A program made the translations under genes and the position numbers. Under the pieces are notes generated by a model, which was given only the letters and a program-made list of their open reading frames with translations, was not told the DNA's origin and did not search any database. Below, piece by piece: positions 1 to 6,059 of a DNA stretch of 10,557 bases. Source of the DNA: an uncultured Oscillospiraceae bacterium (GTDB lineage Bacteria > Bacillota > Clostridia > Oscillospirales > Oscillospiraceae); NCBI GenBank assembly GCA_910588625.1, contig CAJUQN010000094.1, forward strand, positions 1 to 10,557. Direction: 5' to 3'. Within the stretch, counting starts at the first letter, position 1; each line of letters starts with the position of its first letter.

Positions 1-283
1 GCGCCCCCATCACCAGCGCCCCCGCCAGCCACAGCCGCTCCAGCTCCTTGCGCAGACGGATGCCGCGATGGGACTGGTACAGCCCGAAGGCGGCGTACGC
101 GAACAGCTGGACGGCAGTCAGGATCGTTCCCAGCGCCAGATACCGGGGCAGCGGCACCGTGATGATGCCGTTCGGAAAAAGATAGAAACGCACCCAGAAA
201 GCGATGGGCAGGGACAGGTATAAAATGGCCCCGTCGCTGAGCACGTGCAGCCGGTTCAGCAGCCGTTGGTTTTCTTTGATCAT
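1..283 (-). CDS. Initiating sugar-phosphate transferase, N-terminal part (WcaJ/WbaP-like), cut by window edge
   Basis: Only the first 94 codons are present; the gene runs off the left edge. It starts MIKENQRLLNRLHVLSD and continues with hydrophobic stretches (about residues 18-36 and 45-65) separated by WVRFYLF and a short loop, then GLYQSHRG and a basic segment RLRKELERLW. This is the membrane N-terminus typical of polyprenyl glycosylphosphotransferases, which move a sugar phosphate from a UDP-sugar to undecaprenyl phosphate and so start a surface polysaccharide repeat unit. The catalytic C-terminal domain lies outside the window, so sugar specificity cannot be judged. The ATG at 283 follows a purine-rich GAGAGAGA, a modest ribosome binding site. 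It begins 26 bp after the polymerase stop, so the two are very probably one operon. The family call is from recall of the N-terminal pattern, not from a catalytic motif. Confidence 0.72.
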   Translation of the reverse strand, partial: MIKENQRLLNRLHVLSDGAILYLSLPIAFWVRFYLFPNGIITVPLPRYLALGTILTAVQLFAYAAFGLYQSHRGIRLRKELERLWLAGALVMGA

Positions 284-309
284 GCCGTCTCTCTCTCAAA
301 CAGTTTATT

Positions 310-2640
310 TTACCCTCGCATCCGTTCCACAAAAGCCCAAGACTGTTCGTCCAGCTCGATGCTGCCCATGTTCTCCTCGTTCCACTGGTCCAGCAGCTCC
401 GCGATATGGCGGACTCCCGCCCGGTACTCCTCTGTGTCCTGTTCGTACTGCTCCAGCAGGGCGAAGGTCTGGTCCCATGCGGCGGCATCGGCGGACACGT
501 AGGTCACGTACCGCTCCGCCATCTCCAGCCCCCGCTCCGTCCTGCCTGTGTCCAGGTAGTATGCCGCCAGATAGTAAGGGATGATGTTGGAGTCGATCTT
601 CTCCAGCCGGGCGGCATACCCCTCCGCCTTTTCCCGGATCTCCTCGTCCGGCTCCGTCCCCGTGACCTGGGCCACATAGGACAGCATGTGGTCCGCTTTC
701 TCAAAGGGGTCCAGAGCCGCGGCACGCTCCAGATTCTCCAGGCTCGCGTCCTTCTCCACCAGGTCCTGCGCCGCGATGTTGCAGCCCATCAGCACGCCGA
801 ACAGGGCCAGCAGGGCGCAGATGCCCAGTACCACACCGTTCTTCACCGCGCGTCTCTCCATCCATGCGGGAAGAGGGAGCGTATCCCCGCAGCACAGGCT
901 GATGGCGGCGAACGCCCCGAAGGCCATGGGCAGATAGCAGTAGATGGAGAAGGTGAACTCCACCAGGGCGTGGCAGGCCATGAAGACCAGCGCCGCCCCC
1001 AGCGCCGGGGCCAGGGGCTTTTTTCGTCCCCGCCACAGGCAGATGCCGGACACCGCCAGCAGGGCCAGGAACAGCGTGAGGCCCACGATCCCCGTCTCCG
1101 CCATGGTCTGGATGTAGTGATTGTGGGCGTATCTTGTGTCATAGCGGAAGGTCTGTACCCCTCGCACCCCGTTCTCAAAAGCCCCCATGCCAAGGCCGAT
1201 GATGGGGCTGCGCCGGAACAGCTTCAGCCCGTCCTCGAAAAACACGAACCGTTGGATGGCGTTCTGGTTGGCCCATAGGCCCTGGAGCCGGTTGGCGATG
1301 AAGCCGGGAAGGAGGCGGTAGTTCAAAGGGATGCTGCCGGAACTGCCTTCCCCGGCGTACCGCACTGACTCGAGCCGGATCTCTGCTTCCGCAGTGAAGC
1401 GGAACCACACCACCAGGCTGTCCTCCGGAACGGTGAACGCCGCCTGGGACGCAGGCCCCCGGTACAGCTCCGAGCTGGTGTGCATCATGGTGTCCGCCCG
1501 GTCCTGGCTCTCGATGAGGACGGCGAGGCCGCCGTCTGCCTCCGCCGCCAGGGTATAGCTCCCCGGTCCGAGATAGGCGGACCGCCGCAGGGTCTCCCCT
1601 GCCTGGAGGGTCACGCCGGTGGCGAGGGTACAGGCGGCAGCGATGAACAGGACGAAAGCGGCCAGCATCGCGGCGCAGGACCAGAACACCGCTTTCCCAT
1701 GACCGGCCAGTTTCGTTGCCAGCCGCTGCCCCGCCACCAGGTCCAGGGCGCACAGCGCCGCCGCCCCCATGACTGTACACAGCAGCGGGATCGGCCGGAA
1801 GCCTGTCCAGGCGGTCATGGAGGTCAAGGAGATGGGGAAGGCGCACAGCGCCGTCACTGCCAGCGTCTCCACCATCAGGATCAGCAGGCCCATCCGTTTC
1901 TCCTTGTCCGTCAGGAGCAAGAGGATCAGGAACGCCGGGAGGATCATGACGCAGGCCCCCATGCTGAATGCCAGCACGAAGGACAGGGCGTTGACCAACA
2001 GACAAACCAGGTGGGCCACCCGGTGGCTGCGCTTCTCCGCCGTCACCGCCAGTCCCAGGGCCAGCAGGACACCGATGCCCATGCACCCGGCGAACACGTT
2101 GGGGCTCAGGAAGATGGAGGTCATCCGCACCCCTTCCTCCACCGCGCCCAGGTCCGCGTAATCCGGGGTGAACCAGCCCAGCACTCCCAGCACCGCCCCG
2201 CTCACCCACCGGGTGGACAGCAGGTCGATGCTGGTCAGCCCGGCGATGGCGGCGAAGCCCTCCAGGATCGTACATGCTTTGCGCTCCGGTGCCTCTCCTT
2301 CGGTAAAGGCCAGCAGGAGCAGCGCCAGGCAAAAAGCAGTGAACACCTTCAAGAACTCGAACAGGGCGAACTTCCCCGACACCGCATAGGAGCAGCTCGC
2401 CCCGTCCATCAGCACCACCAAGGCCAAGGCCAGGACAGGGGCCTTCAAACGGTCCCGCAGCCGTCCGTAGAACAAAAACGCAGCCGACAGCACTAAGACT
2501 GCCAGCAGGATGGCGGCGGATCTGGCTGTGGCTGCTGAGCACAGGCAGACCGCCAGGAAAAACATGCCTGCGGAAAGTGCCGCGTCCAGCCAACCCAGGG
2601 CGGACCGAGCCAAAACAGGCTGTTGAGCTTTACGGGCCAT
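310..2640 (-). CDS. Wzy/WaaL-family polysaccharide polymerase or ligase, multi-spanning membrane protein
   Basis: A 776-residue membrane protein. Many hydrophobic segments fill residues 15-340. An extracytoplasmic loop follows at about 340-455, then the Wzy_C-type core with FRRSPIIGLGMGAFENG and the signature AHNHYIQTMAETGIVG (A505, H506, N507, H508). Further membrane segments run to about 620, and a helical, TPR-like soluble tail covers about 622-776 (LENLERAAALDPFEKA, then YYLAAYYLDTGRTERGLEMAERY). This family polymerises undecaprenyl-linked repeat units or ligates finished glycan; in a Gram-positive the polymerase role is more likely. I chose ATG 2640 because AGAAGGAG lies 10 nt upstream and the product then starts MARKAQQ just before the first membrane segment. 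An in-frame upstream ATG at 2772 would add 44 non-hydrophobic residues encoded across the terminator hairpins. The initiating transferase gene follows 26 bp downstream. Confidence 0.85.
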   Translation of the reverse strand: MARKAQQPVLARSALGWLDAALSAGMFFLAVCLCSAATARSAAILLAVLVLSAAFLFYGRLRDRLKAPVLALALVVLMDGASCSYAVSGKFALFEFLKVFTAFCLALLLLAFTEGEAPERKACTILEGFAAIAGLTSIDLLSTRWVSGAVLGVLGWFTPDYADLGAVEEGVRMTSIFLSPNVFAGCMGIGVLLALGLAVTAEKRSHRVAHLVCLLVNALSFVLAFSMGACVMILPAFLILLLLTDKEKRMGLLILMVETLAVTALCAFPISLTSMTAWTGFRPIPLLCTVMGAAALCALDLVAGQRLATKLAGHGKAVFWSCAAMLAAFVLFIAAACTLATGVTLQAGETLRRSAYLGPGSYTLAAEADGGLAVLIESQDRADTMMHTSSELYRGPASQAAFTVPEDSLVVWFRFTAEAEIRLESVRYAGEGSSGSIPLNYRLLPGFIANRLQGLWANQNAIQRFVFFEDGLKLFRRSPIIGLGMGAFENGVRGVQTFRYDTRYAHNHYIQTMAETGIVGLTLFLALLAVSGICLWRGRKKPLAPALGAALVFMACHALVEFTFSIYCYLPMAFGAFAAISLCCGDTLPLPAWMERRAVKNGVVLGICALLALFGVLMGCNIAAQDLVEKDASLENLERAAALDPFEKADHMLSYVAQVTGTEPDEEIREKAEGYAARLEKIDSNIIPYYLAAYYLDTGRTERGLEMAERYVTYVSADAAAWDQTFALLEQYEQDTEEYRAGVRHIAELLDQWNEENMGSIELDEQSWAFVERMRG

Positions 2641-2662
2641 CTTGCATCCACTCCTTCTGAAG

Positions 2663-2713
2663 CTCCTTTTCCCAACTCCCCGGCATGACACGCCGGGGGC
2701 CTGGGAAAAGGAG
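2663..2713 (-). promoter_or_regulatory. Long hairpin in the polymerase leader, alternative to the adjacent terminator
   Basis: CTCCTTTTCCCA (2663-2674) is an exact inverted match to TGGGAAAAGGAG (2702-2713), 12 bp. Inside it CCCCGGC (2678-2684) pairs with GCCGGGG (2692-2698) around ATGACAC. On the minus-strand transcript the 5' arm of this hairpin is the end and U-tract of the UUCG terminator next to it, so the two folds cannot both form. The 3' arm contains AAAAGGAG, which lies just upstream of the real ribosome binding site of the polymerase gene. The pairing is seen directly; any regulatory role is inference. Confidence 0.5.
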
Positions 2714-2735
2714 GGGACCGAAGTCCCCTCCTCCC
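2704..2735 (-). terminator. Rho-independent terminator with UUCG loop
   Basis: Read on the minus strand, GGAGGGGAC, TTCG, GTCCCCTCC form a perfect 9-bp stem (2723-2731 with 2710-2718) with a tetraloop, followed at once by TTTTCCC. It lies 58 bp after the stop of the small secreted-protein gene and 70 bp before the polymerase start. It should end, or attenuate, transcripts from the surface-protein genes. The T-tract is short (4), so some readthrough into the polymerase gene is plausible. Confidence 0.8.
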
Positions 2736-2755
2736 CGCCAGGACCGCCGTCCGCC

Positions 2756-2770
2756 GTCTCAGGATGAGAC
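2756..2770. repeat. Small perfect hairpin after the secreted-protein stop
   Basis: GTCTCA (2756-2761), GGA, TGAGAC (2765-2770) form a 6-bp perfect stem with a 3-nt loop in the 3' untranslated stretch, flanked by CCGCC and GGCGG that could extend it past a bulge. There is no T-tract. It may stabilise the transcript 3' end; no function is assigned. Confidence 0.4.
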
Positions 2771-2792
2771 ACCGGAGGCGGTCAGGAAGCGA

Positions 2793-3323
2793 TCAGAACT
2801 CGACCTTGAGCCCCTTGATGTTCTGCAGCGCCTTGCCGCCCGCCTGGATGGAGAAGCCCACGCTGCTCCCGGTGGCCTGGGCGGACACCTTCACATTGCC
2901 GAAGCTGGTGAACTCGTTGGCCAGCACCGCGTTGGGGATGGTGATGGTGGCCACGGAGCTCTTGATGGTCAGGTCCGCGCCGGTCTCCTTGGCCACCTCG
3001 GTCAGGGCCTTGGCCGGGAAGGACACGTCCACCTTCGTGGCGCCTTCGGCCTTGATCTCCAGGGCGATCTCGCCGTTCTTGGCCAGGTCGGCCAGGCTCT
3101 CCACGGCCTTGGCGTTCAGGGCCACGGTGGCCTTGCCGTTGACGACCTTGGCCTCGATGGCGCCGTCGGCGGAGACGGGCTCGTTCACGCGGACGGTGGT
3201 GTCCTCATAAACGCTGTAGTAGCCGCCGTTGCTGCCGGAGGCGTTGGCGGCCAGGATGGTGACGGGCACCATGGACAGGACCATGGCCAGCACCAGCAGC
3301 TTGGCGATGAATTGCTTTTTCAT
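2793..3323 (-). CDS. Small secreted protein resembling a module of SLH-anchored surface proteins
   Basis: 176 residues with a clear signal peptide: MKKQF, a hydrophobic core (LLVLAMVLSMVPVTIL) and a likely cleavage after AANA near residue 28. The mature part is rich in V, A, K and T in short beta-like runs, without cysteine. Segments such as EVAKETGADLTIKSSVATITIP resemble, from memory, a beta module found in longer SLH-domain proteins of Oscillospiraceae. Here the protein stops after GLKVEF, without an SLH or sortase anchor, so it may be released, held by a partner, or a shortened relative. ATG 3323 has AGGAG 10 nt upstream. It lies 220 bp downstream of the WG/SLH gene and is followed by a terminator. 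The biochemical role is unknown. Confidence 0.75.
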   Translation of the reverse strand: MKKQFIAKLLVLAMVLSMVPVTILAANASGSNGGYYSVYEDTTVRVNEPVSADGAIEAKVVNGKATVALNAKAVESLADLAKNGEIALEIKAEGATKVDVSFPAKALTEVAKETGADLTIKSSVATITIPNAVLANEFTSFGNVKVSAQATGSSVGFSIQAGGKALQNIKGLKVEF

Positions 3324-3391
3324 GATGGCATTTCTCCTAACTGATTCATTTTGATGGTCTCATGCGCGGCCGCTTTTTGCCGCGGATACGC

Positions 3392-3469
3392 TCACCCCGC
3401 CGGGGGCGGGCGCACCACGAAGCAGCGCAGAAGCTCCGCACGGTTTGGGAATTCCCGCTTCTCGCCCAT
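3392..3469 (-). CDS. 25-codon ORF with near-perfect Shine-Dalgarno; small or leader peptide
   Basis: ATG at 3469 follows AAAGGAGGTGA (3475-3485) with 8 nt between GGAGG and ATG, the best ribosome binding site in the window. The predicted peptide begins MGEKREFPNRAELLRCFVV and ends RPPPAG before TGA. It has no signal peptide or membrane segment and I do not recognise it. It sits 74 bp after the WG/SLH stop and 68 bp before the small secreted-protein start, and its last codons lie in a GC-rich hairpin. It could be a real small protein, a leader peptide affecting the next gene, or the surviving start of a lost gene. Translation is likely from the signal alone; function is unknown. Confidence 0.45.
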   Translation of the reverse strand: MGEKREFPNRAELLRCFVVRPPPAG

Positions 3470-3474
3470 GGGTC

Positions 3475-3485
3475 TCACCTCCTTT
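3475..3485 (-). promoter_or_regulatory. Strong ribosome binding site of the 25-codon ORF
   Basis: Minus-strand AAAGGAGGTGA matches the anti-Shine-Dalgarno end of 16S rRNA over essentially its whole length, at optimal distance from ATG 3469. Nothing longer than 25 codons can be read from it, which makes it notable. Confidence 0.7.
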
Positions 3486-3543
3486 CAATGCAGCCGCGCC
3501 GCGTCCGGCGTGTGCTTCAAATGCTTTTACGGATCGGAGGCCG

Positions 3544-5274
3544 TCACACCAGGTCACGATACAGGAAGGTCGCGATCTGGCCCCGGGTGCAGGTGTCGCC
3601 GGGGGAGAAGGTGGTGGGGCTCGTCCCATTGGTGACGCCCTTTCCCACAGCCCAGGCAATGGCCTGAGCGTAGGGAGCGTTGGCCGGGACGTCGGAGAAC
3701 CCGGCCCCCTGGGCCGCCGGGCTGCCCGCCAGCTTCCACAGGTAGGTCACCGTGGAGGCGCGGGTGCAGGGCGTGTCGGGGTCGAATTTGCTGCCGGACA
3801 CCAGGCCCTTCTCCCTGGCCCACAGCGCCGCCTTATAGAAGTAATCCGTATCTTTCACATCGCTGAAGGGGTTGGCCGAGCCGGCGGGCGCGGGCTCGCC
3901 CATGGCCCGCCACAGGAAGGTGAGGATCTGGGCAGTGGTGCACTCCTCATCGGGAGAGAACGTGGTCTGGCTGGTGCCGTTGGTGATCTTCTTTTCCACC
4001 GCCCAGTCGATAGCCTTGGCATAGGGGGAGCTAATCAGCACGTCGGCGAACCCGCCCACGGTGGCGTTCATCAGGGCGTACTGGCCGTTTTTCCGGACGA
4101 TTGCCGTGTTCTGGGTGAATTCCGTGACCAGGTCGTACTCCAGTGGGACGATCACCTTGCCGGTCTTATCCACGAAGCCCCACTTGCCGCCCTTTTTCAC
4201 CGCAGCCAGGCCCTGGGAGAAGTCGGAGACCTGCTCATAGGCCAGGGCCATCGCTTCCTTGCCCGTGCTGTCGATGAAGCCATACTTCCCGGCGCTGCTT
4301 ACCGCCGCCAGCCCCTCGGAGAAGCCGCCCGCGTAGGCGTACTTGGGGGAGACAACGGTTTTGCCGGTCTTGTCGATGTAACCCCATTTGCCGCCCTTCT
4401 TCACCGCCGCCAGGCCCTCGGAAAAGCCGGAGGCGGCCTCGTACTGGGCGGACACCACCTCTTTGCCGGTTTTGTCGATGTAGCCCCACTTATTGCCCTT
4501 GCACACCCGGGCCAGCCCCTCGTAGAAGGCACCCACCGTGTCATAGGAGAGGGGGACGATCTCCTTGCCGGTCTGGTCGATGAAGCCCCACTTGTCACCC
4601 TTGCACACGGCGGCCAGCCCGTCCGCGAAGGACACGGCCCGGTCATATTGCAGGGCGATGATCTCCTTCCCGGTCTTGTCGATAAAGCCCCATTTCCCGT
4701 TTTTATGGACCAGGGCCAGGCCCTCCGCGGTGAAGTTGTATGTACCGTCGTACTGGGGGGCCACCACGGTCTTGCCGGTCTTGTCGATGAAGCCCCACTT
4801 CTTGTTGGCGCTCACCATGGCGAGGCTGCCGCTGAAGGGATACACGTATTCGTACTGGGCTGGAATGACCAGCTTGCCGGACTTGTCGATGAAGCCGTAC
4901 TTGCCGCCCGTGCACACGGCGGCCAGCCCCTCGGAGAAGCTGGAGGCGTCCTCATATTGCAGGGGGACGGCTACCTGACCGGCAGTATTGATGAACCCGG
5001 ACTTTCCGCCCTTGCCCACCGCCGCCAGCTCCTCAGAGAAGGCCAGGGCGTACTCGTACTGCGGGGCGATGGCCATCCGGCCCAGCCGGTCCGTATAGCC
5101 CCATTTGCCGCCCTTGCTCACGGGGGCAAAGGGTGCGGCGAAGCTGGTGGCGTCCTCCAGGAATGCCCCCTGCTCCAGCCAGGAGGGGACGTAGGTCTGG
5201 GCCGCGAAGGCCGGGATGATCAGGCTGAGGCACATTGCCAACGCAAGCGCCAGGGATGATAGCTTTTTTTCCAT
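3544..5274 (-). CDS. Cell-surface WG-repeat protein with three C-terminal SLH domains
   Basis: 576 residues. A signal peptide covers residues 1-25 (MEKKLSSLALALAM, cleavage after AFAA). Residues 54-393 hold ten WG repeats of 34-35 residues with the pattern KWGFIDKTGK-VV-PQYD---FSEGLAAV, followed by a broken eleventh (QYALMNATVGG). Three SLH domains follow: about 409-458, 470-519 and 526-576, each starting F(A/S)DV and carrying CTTAQ, CTRAS or CTRGQ where classical SLH domains have TRAE. SLH domains bind cell-wall polysaccharide, so the protein is probably displayed on the surface. WG repeats are thought to form beta structures for binding, but the partner is unknown. AGGAGG lies 8 nt before the ATG. 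Repeat 2 has SG and repeats 3 and 9 have YG instead of WG. A MITE-like element ends 22 bp upstream of the start. Confidence 0.92.
   Translation of the reverse strand: MEKKLSSLALALAMCLSLIIPAFAAQTYVPSWLEQGAFLEDATSFAAPFAPVSKGGKWGYTDRLGRMAIAPQYEYALAFSEELAAVGKGGKSGFINTAGQVAVPLQYEDASSFSEGLAAVCTGGKYGFIDKSGKLVIPAQYEYVYPFSGSLAMVSANKKWGFIDKTGKTVVAPQYDGTYNFTAEGLALVHKNGKWGFIDKTGKEIIALQYDRAVSFADGLAAVCKGDKWGFIDQTGKEIVPLSYDTVGAFYEGLARVCKGNKWGYIDKTGKEVVSAQYEAASGFSEGLAAVKKGGKWGYIDKTGKTVVSPKYAYAGGFSEGLAAVSSAGKYGFIDSTGKEAMALAYEQVSDFSQGLAAVKKGGKWGFVDKTGKVIVPLEYDLVTEFTQNTAIVRKNGQYALMNATVGGFADVLISSPYAKAIDWAVEKKITNGTSQTTFSPDEECTTAQILTFLWRAMGEPAPAGSANPFSDVKDTDYFYKAALWAREKGLVSGSKFDPDTPCTRASTVTYLWKLAGSPAAQGAGFSDVPANAPYAQAIAWAVGKGVTNGTSPTTFSPGDTCTRGQIATFLYRDLV
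4096..5115 (-). repeat. Ten tandem about 102-bp units encoding WG repeats
   Basis: The coding sequence repeats every 102 bp (105 bp for the fourth unit). The best-conserved stretch in each unit, on the plus strand, is close to CTTGCCGGTCTTGTCGATG followed by AAGCCCCACTT. Units 4-8 and 10 are the most alike; units 1, 2 and 9 have diverged most. Such arrays can gain or lose units by recombination, which would keep the reading frame. Confidence 0.85.
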
Positions 5275-5295
5275 GGTAAATTCCTCCTATCTTAA

Positions 5296-5433
5296 GGAAG
5301 CTCTGATTAAATACGTCTGCGGCATCTTGCCCAAATTTTGCGTAATAATTTTGTTACAACTTCTTGAAATAACTAACATAATTCCTGCATAATTGCGTCG
5401 CAATTTGCTCTTGCCGATTTAATCAGTTTTCCC
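5296..5433. mobile_element. 138-bp MITE-like element with terminal inverted repeats and TAA duplication
   Basis: The left end GGAAGCTCTGATTAAAT (5296-5312) and the right end, read inverted, GGGAAAACTGATTAAAT match at 13 of 17 positions if aligned without a gap, including 10 contiguous bases (CTGATTAAAT). Both ends are flanked by TAA (5293-5295 and 5434-5436), as expected for a 3-bp target duplication. Inside is the palindrome AATTGCG-T-CGCAATT (5391-5405). No transposase is encoded, so it would be non-autonomous. A 30-codon ORF (5287-5379, minus) crosses the left end and its stop overlaps the WG gene's ribosome binding site; I take it as incidental. I believe closely similar sequences recur in clostridial genomes, but that is memory only. 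Confidence 0.65.
5300..5345 (-). promoter_or_regulatory. Possible outward promoter within the MITE-like element
   Basis: On the minus strand TTGGGC, a 17-bp spacer, then TTTAAT (5 of 6 matches to the -10 consensus) point toward the WG/SLH gene; the -10 falls in the left terminal repeat. A second candidate further upstream in the element is TTGCGA, 17 bp, TATGTT. Both -35 boxes are weak. With the native upstream region displaced by the element, these are the only plausible promoters I see close to the gene. Confidence 0.3.
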
Positions 5434-5579
5434 TAAAAATACAGTATTTAAATGTAGCTACTAGTGCACTCTGTTTTTTACGTTAATTCACTGCAATATC
5501 TGCAGTCTAATAAGCGTTCCTGCTGGTTATCAATTATTTCAGATTCATTTTTTGAGGTCAGTCTTTATCGGTTTTTGCC

Positions 5580-5765
5580 TTATTTTGTTTTCGACATCCA
5601 GAATGCTAGTCCCCAACCATTTCTTAATAATGGAAACATACTAAATATTCTTTCTCCAAACATTCGCTTAAGGTATCCTTCAAACAGCTCAATTTGGAAC
5701 ATATTATTGAATTCGAGAAACGTTCTCGAAATATAACTTTCCGTATACCCGCGTCCCTCTTTCAT
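5580..5765 (-). pseudogene. Short reading frame, probable 3' remnant of a cluster gene
   Basis: 61 codons from the first ATG. The open frame extends about 11 codons further upstream without another start, to a TGA, and no ribosome binding site precedes the ATG. The product is protein-like, with aromatic and charged residues in natural spacing (ESYISRTFLEFNNMFQIEL, then LLRNGWGLAFWMSKTK at the end). The ending could be that of a methyltransferase or glycosyltransferase, but I do not recognise the family. Lack of a start signal plus natural-looking composition suggests the tail of a gene that lost its front, consistent with its position at the decayed end of the AT-rich cluster. Confidence 0.4.
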
Positions 5766-5826
5766 CCATTGCTCAGAGTTTAAAATGGATAATCTATGTC
5801 ATGAATATGTATATATACACCACTAT

Positions 5827-6015
5827 TTAATATGGGTATGATTTGCTCTGATAGGAAGTGATTGATTGTGCAGTAACTTCCCAAAGAGAACGCTCATTAT
5901 CGTTTAATGTTCCCAATTGTTCGTCCATTTTCTTTTGATGCTCTAGGTTGATTGCGCCCAAATTGTCCAAGATATCTCGGTACATCCGTTGACGGATATA
6001 TCGTAATGCTTTCAT
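5827..6015 (-). pseudogene. Short reading frame, possible 5' remnant or small protein
   Basis: 62 codons starting MKALRYIRQRMYRDILD, then a helical, probably coiled-coil stretch (NLEHQKKMDEQLGTLNDN) and ending SYQSKSYPY before TAA. AAAAGGA lies about 11 nt before ATG 6015. An earlier in-frame ATG at 6027 overlaps that site and is less likely. It begins 44 bp after the acyltransferase stop, as a next operon gene would. Basic-helix plus coil beginnings like this occur in front of some cluster methyltransferases and glycosyltransferases, so it may be the front end of a truncated gene whose catalytic part is gone. A genuine small protein cannot be excluded. The next remnant, 61 bp on, is in a different frame. 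Confidence 0.35.
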
Positions 6016-6059
6016 GTATGGCCCCATCCTTTTCTTTCTGAAGCGTCAAAAACAGAATG

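Larger units (their letters stand above)
3324..3543 (-). other. 220-bp leader between WG/SLH gene and small secreted-protein gene
   Basis: GC-rich spacer holding a 25-codon ORF and several possible hairpins on the minus strand: CGCCG-GACG-CGGCG near 3498-3511, CCCGCC-CCC-GGCGGG across the end of the small ORF (about 3396-3410), and CGCGGC-AAAAAGCG-GCCGCG near 3364-3383, which contains a NotI-type site. None is followed by a T-tract, so I do not call a terminator. I see no convincing sigma-A promoter and recognise no known riboswitch class. Confidence 0.45.
5434..6059. other. About 625 bp without a convincing intact gene
   Basis: AT-rich stretch between the acyltransferase gene and the MITE-like element. 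It contains two short minus-strand reading frames, described separately, that look like remnants of longer genes. It also has a 13-bp palindrome AAATAC-A-GTATTT (5437-5449) just outside the element, and an 8-bp inverted repeat TTCGAGAA-ACG-TTCTCGAA (5712-5730). A CTGCA-GATAT-TGCAG hairpin lies near 5491-5505 but lacks a T-tract. From 5437 to 5579 I see no coding signal. Confidence 0.5.

Noticed and set aside
1480..2496. Long plus-strand open frame antisense to the polymerase gene, and similar minus-strand frames such as 1175-2593
   Set aside because: Composition rich in Q, H, G and R or P typical of GC-rich shadows; the Wzy-like protein in the other frame explains the sequence.
2641..2772. 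N-terminal 44-residue extension of the polymerase from ATG 2772
   Set aside because: It would be translated through the UUCG terminator and a second hairpin, lacks a ribosome binding site and has no family resemblance; ATG 2640 has AGAAGGAG.
3364..3383. CGCGGC...GCCGCG hairpin as a terminator
   Set aside because: No T-tract follows on either strand.
3324..3543. Riboswitch in the leader of the small secreted-protein gene
   Set aside because: I looked for c-di-GMP and cobalamin conserved cores and found neither.
4096..5115. CRISPR-like periodic array
   Set aside because: The 102-bp period is in-frame, translates into WG repeats and lacks separate unique spacers.
3445..5259. 604-codon plus-strand open frame antisense to the WG/SLH gene
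   Set aside because: It mirrors the repeat gene in a GC-rich region where stops are rare. It has no ribosome binding site or signal sequence, and the minus-strand protein has recognisable WG and SLH domains throughout.
5464..5736. 90-codon plus-strand frame in the AT-rich gap
   Set aside because: No ribosome binding site, no family resemblance, and it overlaps antisense to a more natural-looking minus-strand remnant.
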